Below the pieces are notes generated by a model. That model ran no database searches, had not been told where the DNA came from, and saw only the letters and a list, made by a program, of their open reading frames with translations. A DNA stretch of 64,000 nt, taken from NCBI GenBank assembly GCA_023439505.1, contig JAEXNR010000019.1, forward strand, positions 104,786 to 168,785, written 5' to 3'. The DNA comes from Bacillota bacterium. Lineage in GTDB: Bacteria; Bacillota; Clostridia; Lachnospirales; Lachnospiraceae. Numbering within the stretch: position 1 is the stretch's first letter; each line of letters opens with the position of its first letter. Of this stretch, positions 8,722-16,728 are shown one piece after another. The position numbers were made by a program, and so were the translations under genes.

Positions 8722-9834
8722 TTATAAAAATACTTCTTTTCCAGTCTCCGCTGATGAATAAATTGCCTCAAGAATTTGAGTCACCACAAATGCCTGCTCA
8801 GGCTTTACTAATGGCTGAGTTCCGTTTAAAATAGCATTTAACCACTGTTCCTGCTCTGCAACTGCTTCTGCTGCTGCACCACCTTCAAAAAAGTCAACCA
8901 TTGGCTGTGGAGAAATTACTTTTTCCATTTGCTGATTGTGCTCCACTATGTTGTAAATCAATTCATCTTTTCCGTAGCTTCCGCCATGATGAATTTCTGC
9001 ACCTGCTTTGGTTCCGCAAAGTGTTGTAGATGCTTCCATAGATTTTAAGATATTCAACGCCCAGGAAGACTCAAGATATATGGTTGCTCCATTTTTCATT
9101 TTTATAAATCCAAATGCAGAATCCTCTACTTCAAAGGTTTTAGGATCCCATGGCCCAAATACATTTCCTTCCGGGCCATCTGCCTGACGTCCTAATTTGT
9201 AAAATACCTGTCCTGTAACAGATATCGGTTCATAGTTATCCATCATCCATAATGTGATATCCAATGCATGTGTTCCAATATCAATTAATGGTCCGCCTCC
9301 CTGAAGTGCTTTGTTCGGGAAAACACCCCATGTTGGAACGGCTCTCCTTCGTAATGCGTGAGCTTTTGCAAAATAAACTTCTCCCAACTCGCCAGCTTCG
9401 CAGGAAGCATGGAGGGTCTGTGTATCCACACGGAATCTATTCTGATAACCAATGGTAAACTGTGTTCCTGCCTTTTTCCATGCATCGATCATCTTCTGAG
9501 CATCTGCGGTGCAATGTGCCATTGGTTTCTCACACATAACGTTTTTACCAGCTTCAAAAGCGGCTACTGTAATCGGGCAGTGTGCAACGTTTGGTGTACA
9601 AACATGTACCGTATCAAATTCCACGCTCTCGTCTGCTAACATTTCCTGATAATCGATATACACCTTAGCTCCTTCTGCTCCATATTCTTTCCTGGCTTTC
9701 TCTGCTCTCTCCGGAATAATATCACAGAAAGCTACAATTTCTGCTTTGTCTGGAAATTTTGAAATGGATGGAAAATGTTTCTGATTAGCGATTCCGCCAC
9801 AACCAACAATTGCAATTCTTACTTTATTATTCAT
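8722..9834 (-). CDS. Gfo/Idh/MocA-family oxidoreductase
   Basis: A 370-aa NAD(P)-dependent oxidoreductase; the ATG at 9834 is preceded by AGGAGAAGA, whereas the longer frame begins inside the upstream spacer. The N-terminal Rossmann motif is VRIAIVGCGGIANQKH, followed by the family signature CEKPMAH. The C-terminal alpha/beta domain includes IDIGTHALDITLWMMD, with the conserved D-x-G-x-H. Members oxidise sugars, inositols or the sugar part of glycosides. It is 39 bp downstream of the FAD flavoprotein gene on the same strand, so probably co-transcribed. Confidence 0.88.
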   Translation of the reverse strand: MNNKVRIAIVGCGGIANQKHFPSISKFPDKAEIVAFCDIIPERAEKARKEYGAEGAKVYIDYQEMLADESVEFDTVHVCTPNVAHCPITVAAFEAGKNVMCEKPMAHCTADAQKMIDAWKKAGTQFTIGYQNRFRVDTQTLHASCEAGELGEVYFAKAHALRRRAVPTWGVFPNKALQGGGPLIDIGTHALDITLWMMDNYEPISVTGQVFYKLGRQADGPEGNVFGPWDPKTFEVEDSAFGFIKMKNGATIYLESSWALNILKSMEASTTLCGTKAGAEIHHGGSYGKDELIYNIVEHNQQMEKVISPQPMVDFFEGGAAAEAVAEQEQWLNAILNGTQPLVKPEQAFVVTQILEAIYSSAETGKEVFL

Positions 9835-9873
9835 ATTCTTCTCCTTTAATCCGGATATCTCCGACATATTTTA

Positions 9874-11316
9874 TTATTTTACGAACTCTGCTGCCGTCAT
9901 TCCGGCAATTCTTCCGGTATTCACTGCATATCCCATTGAATTACCGGGAAGCAGAAACATATAGCTGTCATCATAGATATTGCAGGAGTCAGCTCCTGCT
10001 GCATAAAGCCCTGGAACAGGCTCAAAATCTTTATCACAGGCTTCGCAATTTTCATTAATGCGGATTCCGCCAACGGTACCATATCCACCGGCATGATATT
10101 TTGCAGCATAGAATGGTGCTTTATGTATTGGGCGTAAATATCTCTTTGGCTTGAAGAATTCTTCATCAACTCCATCACAATAGTCATTATAATTGTCAAT
10201 CGTCTCCGCTAATACTTCCGGGTCTATTCCAAGTTTCTCAGCAAGCTCTTCGATAGAATTTGCCACTACTAAACCACTATTTGGATTTCCTTCTGCAATC
10301 TTAACTCCTTCATAGAAATCGGATACATCCGGATTGGTACGAACAAGGCTTACATTATCAACACCATTTTTAATGTAATATTTAACAATGGAAGAATCTA
10401 CGATACTGTAAGCTATTTTATCCTTCTGATGAGCACACACATTAGATAAATAGGTCGAGTTCTGCATCTGTTCCTCATTCATAATACGCTTTCCATGCTT
10501 GTTTACAAGAATATTTGGCTGTGCAAATACATTCGAGACGCCCTGTGGAAGGTCATCCATGCCTTCAATACTTGCTGCCATCTCAATACGAACCGTAAGC
10601 TTGTCAGCACCTGCCTCCCATGCCATTCTAAGACCGTCACCCATAAGGCCAGGAATTGCAAAGCTAAATAAATCCTGTCCATGATGAAAGCCAGTCTCCT
10701 CTTTGATCATCTTAACGTTAGCGCCAGCACCACCGGTACAGATGACTGCTGCTTTACAGGTGATTTGAATTTCTTCACCCTCTTTATCTGTTGCAAGAAC
10801 CCCTGCAACTTTGCCGTCCTTCATAATAATTTTTTTTGCAGGTGTCTCAAGCAGGAACCTGACTCCTAACTCCTGTGCTCTCGCATATAATGCTTTATTC
10901 ATAAAAGATGCAGCTCTGGGTCCAATTCCCTGATCTGTTTTTACAATATGCCATGTAGCTTCCGATTTTGGGAAATACCGGAAGGCACCTTCAAATTCAA
11001 CTCCCATTTCCTCTAACCATTCAATGGTCTCAGCAGACTGCTCAAAATATCTTTTTACCAATCTTGCATCCACATTGTAATGAGTATACTCCATAAACAT
11101 ATTAAACGCTTTCTCAACTGTGATATCAATCATATTCTGTTTCTGGTATCTGGTTCCAATTCCAAGAGGTCCCATACCCATATTGGCTGCGCCGCCAACA
11201 GCTGCTGCCTTATCTAAAACAATAACCCCGGCTCCATCCTCAGCTGCCTGAACTGCTGCGGATAGACCAGAAGGGCCAGCTGCCACTACAACCACCTGTG
11301 TTTCGTAAGTCTTCAT
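9874..11316 (-). CDS. FAD-binding oxidoreductase of the fumarate reductase / 3-ketosteroid dehydrogenase flavoprotein family
   Basis: A 480-aa protein with AGGAGAGAGCGAG upstream of the ATG. The N-terminal dinucleotide motif is VVVAAGPSGLSAA (14-17 conserved, with Ala where the first Gly is usual). ICTGGAGAN lies near 192-200. The C-terminal FAD/active-site block holds YHAGGYGTVGGIRI (H408) and GLYAAGADSC. Family members reduce or desaturate activated C-C bonds (fumarate, urocanate, ketosteroids). There is no signal peptide, heme motif or FMN-binding domain, so it needs a separate electron partner. It heads a likely operon with the Gfo/Idh/MocA gene. Confidence 0.83.
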   Translation of the reverse strand: MKTYETQVVVVAAGPSGLSAAVQAAEDGAGVIVLDKAAAVGGAANMGMGPLGIGTRYQKQNMIDITVEKAFNMFMEYTHYNVDARLVKRYFEQSAETIEWLEEMGVEFEGAFRYFPKSEATWHIVKTDQGIGPRAASFMNKALYARAQELGVRFLLETPAKKIIMKDGKVAGVLATDKEGEEIQITCKAAVICTGGAGANVKMIKEETGFHHGQDLFSFAIPGLMGDGLRMAWEAGADKLTVRIEMAASIEGMDDLPQGVSNVFAQPNILVNKHGKRIMNEEQMQNSTYLSNVCAHQKDKIAYSIVDSSIVKYYIKNGVDNVSLVRTNPDVSDFYEGVKIAEGNPNSGLVVANSIEELAEKLGIDPEVLAETIDNYNDYCDGVDEEFFKPKRYLRPIHKAPFYAAKYHAGGYGTVGGIRINENCEACDKDFEPVPGLYAAGADSCNIYDDSYMFLLPGNSMGYAVNTGRIAGMTAAEFVK

Positions 11317-11839
11317 TCTCGCTCTCTCCTTTTGCTATACTTTCCTTTCCAGCTGATATCAGCTTATTGCTTTTTCCTTACATTTGATACAGTCAATAAA
11401 ATCTAAACCATTCCTTTTTCTTGTCCTATTTCAATGAGGATAAAAGAAATGACAAAAAATAATATTTCTTTTTTGCCATCTCTTACATTCTTGTTCTAAA
11501 TCCCTGTTTTATTTTCCAAGAACCATTCAGATCTATGTGCTCCAGAGATGCATCAGACCTGGAAATAATGGGATAAAGCCGAGAATAGCATCAAATCATC
11601 CGTATTTATAAAAACTAAGCAAAAATCCATTACACTTTTTTGCCTTCGTAAACGATATTCTTGCTCACCTTGATCAAAAACCGTTAATAGAAAGGGTAAA
11701 AAAACTATTTTTATTGCCCCCTTTTTCTTATAAACTTATTTATGTCAGGGAATCAAGGTATCGCCACCCTATGTTCCTCCCCACTACAAAATATAAATTT
11801 CTGGAGGATAAAGTGAAAGAATAAGCACTTTGACTCAGT
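11317..11839. other. Divergent intergenic region, no gene seen
   Basis: AT-rich spacer between the minus-strand FAD flavoprotein and the plus-strand flavodoxin-like gene. No ORF with a ribosome binding site is visible. It must carry the promoters of both genes, but no convincing -35/-10 pair with good spacing was found. Confidence 0.5.
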
Positions 11840-11901
11840 AAGTTTGTGTCTGCGCTGCATATACAAACTTAGGATGCACAAAAAGCAGCGCAGAAATGAG
11901 G
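11840..11901 (+). promoter_or_regulatory. Two interleaved inverted repeats ending at a ribosome binding site (possible pseudoknot leader)
   Basis: Arm A AAGTTTGT (11840-11847) pairs with A' ACAAACTT (11863-11870). Arm B TCTGCGCTGC (11849-11858) pairs with B' GCAGCGCAGA (11885-11894). The order A-B-A'-B' means the two helices are either mutually exclusive or form an H-type pseudoknot. B' ends 3 nt before the GAGG ribosome binding site at 11898-11901. This fits translational control of the flavodoxin-like gene or overlapping operator palindromes. Confidence 0.5.
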
Positions 11902-11907
11902 AAAAAC

Positions 11908-12828
11908 ATGAAAGTATTAGGTTTAAATTTTGGTCGTTTGAACGGCAATTGTAAAAAATATTTAGCCGCAGCGATTGAAGAGGTAAAGTCTACCGATCCA
12001 TCTGTGGAAATTGAAGTGATTGATACAATGAAGCTGAAAATTAAAGAATGTATCGGTTGTGGTGCATGTTCAAGAGTGTTGCAAAGTGGAAAAGGCCAGA
12101 TCAGCTGCTGTCAAAAAGACGATTTTGAAATGGTGAGTGACGCTGTTCTTGCTGCTGATGCAATCATTGTAGCCGCACCTGTTTATGTGCTCGCGCCAAC
12201 CGGTCAGTTAAAGAATTTCGTAGACCGTTTTGGTCCTGCACATGACAAAGCATATATGCTTTTTGAAAACGAACTCCGTAAAGATACGGGAGGCGAAGAA
12301 CTCAATCCAGACTGCTTAAAACGCCATTTGGTTTCCTATATCTCCGTTGGCGGAGCTTCCACTTCCCACTGGGTTTCCTACGGAATTCCGGGATTAAACT
12401 TATTCGGAATAAGTCTTAATATGAAAGTTGTTGATCAGATCAATGCCTACAACTCCTATAATCCAGTTGTTCAGGCCAAATTAATTGAAGATTCCAAGCA
12501 TATGGGAAAACGTATCACAGAAGCACTCTACAAGAAAACAAGTGAAATCACCTGGGAGTCAGAACCTGGTATCTGTCCAGTGTGCCATTGTAATGAAATG
12601 ACCCTCGACGGAACTTCCAGAGTGTGCTGTCCAATTTGTGGCATTTATGGAACTTTGAAAATGAGCAACGACAAAGTTACTGTTGATTTTACAGTAGAAG
12701 AACAGAACCGCAGCCGCCTGAAATTCACAGGTGTATTAGAGCATCAGGTTGAACAGGGGCGTAAAGACCGCTACCCAAGATTTGACGATTATGTTGCCAA
12801 ATTCAGAGCTTTACAGGATGAAATGTAG
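11908..12828 (+). CDS. Flavodoxin-like FMN reductase with Cys cluster and zinc ribbon (paralogue of 3786-4751)
   Basis: A 306-aa protein. The ATG at 11908 is chosen because it aligns with the paralogue's start (MKVLGLNFGR) and has GAGG 6 bp upstream. C48-x2-C51-x2-C54 plus C67-C68 match the first paralogue's cluster, and the C-terminal zinc ribbon uses C223, C226, C241 and C244. The middle contains PVYVLAPTGQLKNFVDRFGP, near-identical to the paralogue. It is transcribed away from the FAD flavoprotein gene, and its leader carries interleaved inverted repeats. A role as electron carrier or reductase in the same pathway is inferred. Confidence 0.72.
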   Translation: MKVLGLNFGRLNGNCKKYLAAAIEEVKSTDPSVEIEVIDTMKLKIKECIGCGACSRVLQSGKGQISCCQKDDFEMVSDAVLAADAIIVAAPVYVLAPTGQLKNFVDRFGPAHDKAYMLFENELRKDTGGEELNPDCLKRHLVSYISVGGASTSHWVSYGIPGLNLFGISLNMKVVDQINAYNSYNPVVQAKLIEDSKHMGKRITEALYKKTSEITWESEPGICPVCHCNEMTLDGTSRVCCPICGIYGTLKMSNDKVTVDFTVEEQNRSRLKFTGVLEHQVEQGRKDRYPRFDDYVAKFRALQDEM

Positions 12829-13022
12829 TCACTAAGGCAATCAAAAAATCAGCCTTAATTCCCAGCAGACTCATATATTTGCCAACAGCATGATATTAAG
12901 GGCATACTTCCTGATTTCATCCTCCTTATTTGCTGCAATCCCCTCCTCACTTACATCATTTTGCTTATCCTTGCTTACCTGCAGCACAAGCTTATTGCCC
13001 TATAAGGATATTCTAGTCAGTA

Positions 13023-13055
13023 AAAACCTTCCTGAACTCAGTTCAGGAAGGTTTT
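13023..13055. terminator. Bidirectional intrinsic terminator
   Basis: A perfect 15-bp stem (AAAACCTTCCTGAAC / GTTCAGGAAGGTTTT) with a 3-nt loop, A-rich on the left and T-rich on the right. It lies between the convergent flavodoxin-like gene and the FMN-binding membrane protein gene. Confidence 0.92.
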
Positions 13056-13137
13056 ATTTTATCAGCTCTTTTCACAAAGAGCTTTTCAGTAATATCCCCG
13101 TGCTTTTCATGACAAAGCGGCATATCTTCAGTTTTAT

Positions 13138-13806
13138 TTACATCCCTTTTAACAAGGCATTCTCAATTGCCTTTTCTATTACCAGACTTGAATTTGTTGC
13201 ACCGCTAATGGCATCCGCCCCGGTGTTTTGCTGCTCCATAATGTGACCGATGACCGCCTGCGCCGGCGCTCCCCTTTCATTGTCATGCTTCAGAAGATCA
13301 ATGTCTGATATTTGACCCTGATGAATCGTAACTTCCACTTTGGCATAAATATATCCGGCATCATATTCCCCTTCATAAGTTCCATCTTTCACATGACTGG
13401 CATCAATTCCAATGATATTGATTGAGGATATCTTTCTCTGGTAGGAAAAGAAATCAATGTAATAGCATCCAATATGGCTGATTAAAAGTACTGCTATCAT
13501 AAGTGCACCAATTCTGTGCCAGATCATCCATCTGCCTTTGAGCTTCTTTCTAAAGCCGTATCCCACTGCCATAAGCAGCAAAAGGATGGCTGCTCCAATC
13601 CCGGTTCCAACCACCATTACACTTCTTGTTGACCATATATCCATGGTTTTAAAAAAATGGATTCCAATTACCGCTATGATAGAAACCCCAACCGGAAGAT
13701 GTATTCTTCTTAATATCTGATCAGTGGTATGCCATTTTAACTTTCTTGATACTATTTTTAACAAAAGAAAGATATACATTACGAAAGCGATCATTCCCCA
13801 AAGCAT
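13138..13806 (-). CDS. Four-helix putative di-heme cytochrome b with C-terminal covalent-FMN (FMN_bind) domain
   Basis: A 222-aa membrane protein, start supported by AAGGAGATATCAAT. Transmembrane segments lie at about 2-20, 36-53, 62-85 and 94-117. H36/H50 in helix 2 and H97/H111 in helix 4 are each 14 residues apart, the spacing of bis-heme ferric-reductase-like cytochromes. Basic loops after helices 1 and 3 place both termini outside. The C-terminal domain holds S201-G-A-T204 in GADAISGATNSS, matching the site where ApbE attaches FMN to Thr. It would pass electrons across the membrane to an external acceptor (inference). It follows the tetR gene by 12 bp. Confidence 0.75.
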   Translation of the reverse strand: MLWGMIAFVMYIFLLLKIVSRKLKWHTTDQILRRIHLPVGVSIIAVIGIHFFKTMDIWSTRSVMVVGTGIGAAILLLLMAVGYGFRKKLKGRWMIWHRIGALMIAVLLISHIGCYYIDFFSYQRKISSINIIGIDASHVKDGTYEGEYDAGYIYAKVEVTIHQGQISDIDLLKHDNERGAPAQAVIGHIMEQQNTGADAISGATNSSLVIEKAIENALLKGM

Positions 13807-13818
13807 ATTGATATCTCC

Positions 13819-14472
13819 TTATCTTGTTATAGATTTCAGAAGCATCATAAATCCATACTCCATATATTCCATTGCTTTCATATTCAATATCATTTCCAGA
13901 TATCCTCGCTTCTTGTTGGCAAAACGAATCGTCTCACTAATTCCTGACCATAAATATAATACAGTTGGCAGTAAATCAATGTCATCTCTGATAAAACCGC
14001 CTTCTATCCCTTTTTGTAATAGCATTTTCACCAAATCATTAATCTCTTCTCCACTCTCATATATCTTATATAAAATATTACGTTCTTCTATATCTTTGGA
14101 GGTGATTTTAATCTCGTTCAACATTTCTTCATAATAAACCGGATACTGTTCCTGATATCTCACCAGTTTCCTGCAAATAGATAAATAGCAGGATTTAAAG
14201 TCCTTGAAATCCTTTATGCCTTCTTCCAGTATTTCTTTCAACAGATTCATTTGTTCATATAGTATGGTATTTAGAATTTCATCTTTATTTTTAAAATAGA
14301 CATACAGTGTTGATTTACTATAGTCCGCTTCTTTGGCTATATCATCTACGGTTGTAGCAGTTATACCCTTTTCTTCAAATAATCTTCTTGCTGCCATAAT
14401 CATGTTATCCCTATGAAATTGGGTCAATCCCTCTCTTTTTTTCGTACCCAATCTTTTCACCTCATTTTTCAT
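13819..14472 (-). CDS. TetR-family transcriptional regulator
   Basis: A 217-aa repressor with an N-terminal HTH (RLFEEKGITATTVDDIAKEA, then STLYVYFKNKDEIL) and a divergent ligand domain. No Shine-Dalgarno sequence precedes the ATG, and the predicted transcript starts only about 9 nt upstream, so translation may be near-leaderless. It is co-directional with, and 12 bp upstream of, the cytochrome b/FMN gene. A palindrome over its own promoter suggests autorepression of this two-gene operon. Confidence 0.88.
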   Translation of the reverse strand: MKNEVKRLGTKKREGLTQFHRDNMIMAARRLFEEKGITATTVDDIAKEADYSKSTLYVYFKNKDEILNTILYEQMNLLKEILEEGIKDFKDFKSCYLSICRKLVRYQEQYPVYYEEMLNEIKITSKDIEERNILYKIYESGEEINDLVKMLLQKGIEGGFIRDDIDLLPTVLYLWSGISETIRFANKKRGYLEMILNMKAMEYMEYGFMMLLKSITR

Positions 14473-14487
14473 ACTGTTATTATATTT

Positions 14488-14516
14488 ATTGTACTGTCAG
14501 TACGATTAATTGTCAA
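14488..14516 (-). promoter_or_regulatory. tetR promoter with overlapping palindromic operator
   Basis: Minus-strand TTGACA (14516-14511), a 17-bp spacer and TACAAT (14493-14488). The palindrome GTACTGTCAGTAC (14491-14503) covers the -10 and spacer, an ideal position for repression by the adjacent TetR protein. Confidence 0.75.
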
Positions 14517-14574
14517 TGATTATTTTTGGGGACTGTTTCCCTGTATGATTATTTTTGGGGACTGTTTCCCTGAA
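14517..14574. repeat. 29-bp tandem duplication containing a GGGGACTGTTTCCC motif
   Basis: Two adjacent 29-bp copies (14517-14545 and 14546-14574) differ at a single position. Each contains TTTTTGGGGACTGTTTCCCT, which can form a short hairpin. Such GGGAC/GTCCC motifs recall ends of small transposon-derived repeats, but that link is a guess. The copies lie between tetR and the M56 peptidase gene. The remaining gap (14575-14738) shows no supported gene. Confidence 0.85.
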
Positions 14575-14738
14575 TAGCTAAAGTCATATAAGTAATCTGC
14601 TCTTTCTAGTTTAAAACCCTCATTGGGATAATTATTCGCTATGTAGATTGAAGAAATATCCTTGCAGCAGCATGGTATTGCACCTGTAAATTCTAATATC
14701 CTATGCACACTATGATTGCTAAGGTTATCTTTATTGGT

Positions 14739-16196
14739 TTATACTTGATTTTCTTTAACATGAAAGTCTGCCTCAGCCTTATTTTGTATTTCCTCAGACA
14801 TTCGGGCCATCCGTTCGTTGTATTGCTCATCAAATACCCTCAATGCTTCTCTTGCATTTTCAGGGAATATTCTTTGCAAGCTCTGCCCCCATCCTATTCC
14901 GTCTACAGGGCCTTCATGGCCTACAATAATTATCCCTTCATTGGTGTTCTTTATATATAAGACTAATGGAGAAATCACACTATCATCTTGTACTGCCGTA
15001 TTGCCTTGTTTAACGAACCTGGCTTTCATTAGATAAATATATATTTTGTCTCTATCCGTACTTAAAATAGTAAAAGCACTATAGAACTTACCATCTCCTG
15101 CTTTTCCCATGAGATCATCCGTCTTTGTGTTCAGATACTCGTAAATTGTTTTCTCATCTGGATTTGCTATTGCTTCTCCGCTTAATACGATAGCGGACGT
15201 AGCAAATACGATAGCCGTACTTATCACTAAAATTGCAGCTAAAGATCTCCCCACATTTGAGATTCTCTTTGTTTTCATAATTGAGAGAACTCTTTCCCGA
15301 ATGGAGTTTTTATTAAAATGGTTGAAAAGAGGTATGGACTTGTTTTCCTTTTCAGCCATATTAAGTAGCATCATTGCATACTCTGATTTTATGCTATTAT
15401 CAAACGTATTAACGACCGTCTCATCACACGCAAGTTCAATATCACGATTTATTAATAAATACATCACCCACACAAGGGGGTTAAACCAATGCACACAGAC
15501 AACAGCGATTAACAGCAACTTGACAAGCGTATCAAAGCGCCGGATATGCACAAACTCATGGGTCAGGATATATTCAAGCTTTTTTTCATTCGCCCAGTCA
15601 ATCTTCTTAGGAAGAAGAATTACCGGCTGAAATATACCATAGGTTAACGGAGATTGAATACGGTCACTCTGATGGATTCGGACTTTTCGACGTAGGGGAT
15701 GCCCTTGCGACCAACGAGCCACAAAATCATTCTCCACAGGCAAGGACATTCTGAACTCCCTGCGGTACTTGATATAGGCAACGATAAAAAACAAAGCAAC
15801 AGCAAACATTCCGGTTAACAATAGAAGTTCAGCCGGAGAAATAAACGCGACGTTCATTCTACCGACTTCAAGATAAGTACCTCCTGTATCGAGCGCATGT
15901 CTCAAGCTGATATCAACCGGAATACGCGCAGGAGAGGATAGCATGTTTTGTTCATCAAAAAAACGCTGTGCCAAATTGATACCCGTATATAAGCTAAAAT
16001 AGGATGGTATGGAAAACGGAATAAGTAAACGGCAGACCACTATGGTCCATAGAACAAGAAATGTTCTTTTTGGCAGCTTATACAATGTAAGCATGCGTAT
16101 TATTATAACTGCCGCAATCAATACAGATGACCAAAGACTCATCTGCACAATATCTAAAATATCAAAATCCGCTATAATATTGGAAATAGTATCCAT
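14739..16196 (-). CDS. BlaR1/MecR1-like M56 membrane zinc metalloprotease
   Basis: A 485-aa integral membrane protease with several N-terminal helices. The zinc motif is H213-E-F-V-H217 (LTHEFVHIRR), with a third ligand region RDIELACDE near 251-259. After a further helix (~310-335) there is a ~150-residue C-terminal domain. Classical BlaR1 has a ~250-residue penicillin-binding sensor with S-x-x-K; none is seen here, so the signal is probably not a beta-lactam. It is 9 bp downstream of the blaI-like gene and presumably inactivates that repressor by proteolysis on sensing. Confidence 0.85.
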   Translation of the reverse strand: MDTISNIIADFDILDIVQMSLWSSVLIAAVIIIRMLTLYKLPKRTFLVLWTIVVCRLLIPFSIPSYFSLYTGINLAQRFFDEQNMLSSPARIPVDISLRHALDTGGTYLEVGRMNVAFISPAELLLLTGMFAVALFFIVAYIKYRREFRMSLPVENDFVARWSQGHPLRRKVRIHQSDRIQSPLTYGIFQPVILLPKKIDWANEKKLEYILTHEFVHIRRFDTLVKLLLIAVVCVHWFNPLVWVMYLLINRDIELACDETVVNTFDNSIKSEYAMMLLNMAEKENKSIPLFNHFNKNSIRERVLSIMKTKRISNVGRSLAAILVISTAIVFATSAIVLSGEAIANPDEKTIYEYLNTKTDDLMGKAGDGKFYSAFTILSTDRDKIYIYLMKARFVKQGNTAVQDDSVISPLVLYIKNTNEGIIIVGHEGPVDGIGWGQSLQRIFPENAREALRVFDEQYNERMARMSEEIQNKAEADFHVKENQV

Positions 16197-16205
16197 ACCC
16201 TCACC

Positions 16206-16565
16206 TCATTTCAGGTTATCGACAATCTGTTTTAGCCTTTCGATTTCTTTTGACGACAGATTCATCCTGTTCAAAAGGGATGCGAAGAGTAAATCCGCAG
16301 AACCGTCAAATACCTTGTTAATCAATTCATCAGTTTCGTTTTTCTGAACCCATTCCTTTGGGATTAAAGCATGGCATAAAAAATTCGGCTCCTTTCGTTC
16401 AATAGCGCCTTTATTTATGCACCTCTTAATCAGCGTATAAGTGGTATTCATATTCCAGCCAGTTTGTTCTTTGAGAATTTGTGAAATTCGTTTAGCTGTC
16501 AAGTCTCCATTCTTCCAAAGTACATCCATTACTTTTATTTCTGAATCAAACAATTTTACTTCCAT
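16206..16565 (-). CDS. BlaI/MecI/CopY-family repressor
   Basis: A 119-aa winged-helix repressor; the ATG at 16565 lies 8 bp from AGGAGG, while the upstream ATG at 16571 is too close to it. Residues LFDSEIKVMDVLWKNGDLTA and NTTYTLIKRCINKGAIERK are typical of the family. It pairs with the downstream M56 protease. Two palindromic operators cover its promoter, so the pair is likely autoregulated. No beta-lactamase or other obvious resistance target is adjacent. Confidence 0.92.
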   Translation of the reverse strand: MEVKLFDSEIKVMDVLWKNGDLTAKRISQILKEQTGWNMNTTYTLIKRCINKGAIERKEPNFLCHALIPKEWVQKNETDELINKVFDGSADLLFASLLNRMNLSSKEIERLKQIVDNLK

Positions 16566-16612
16566 TCTCATAGCCTCCTAACAACAAAAGCAGTTGTTGA
16601 TGACAACCTCGC

Positions 16613-16671
16613 ACTACCGAAGTAGTTTTCTCTTATAGCCATATACTACCACGGTAGTTTCAAAATGTCAA
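16613..16671 (-). promoter_or_regulatory. blaI promoter with two BlaI-type operators
   Basis: Minus-strand TTGACA (16671-16666), 17 bp, TAGTAT (16648-16643). Two 14-bp palindromes, ACTACCGAAGTAGT (16613-16626) and ACTACCACGGTAGT (16645-16658), have centres 32 bp apart, about three helical turns. One overlaps the -10 and spacer. The half-site CTAC...GTAG matches BlaI/MecI operators. Confidence 0.85.
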
Positions 16672-16728
16672 TACCGGTACGGATGCATTGGGCACGGCGT
16701 CCAAAACGATTAAGCTATGCAACAAATC

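Noticed and set aside
7585..11316. Bile-acid-inducible (bai) operon
   Set aside because: A SnoaL-like and an FAD flavoprotein recall BaiE and flavin reductases, but CoA ligase, CoA transferase and the old-yellow-enzyme genes of bai are absent.
14520..14708. 62-codon minus-strand frame next to the 29-bp repeat
   Set aside because: Its end is the repeat itself, no ribosome binding site and no recognisable family.
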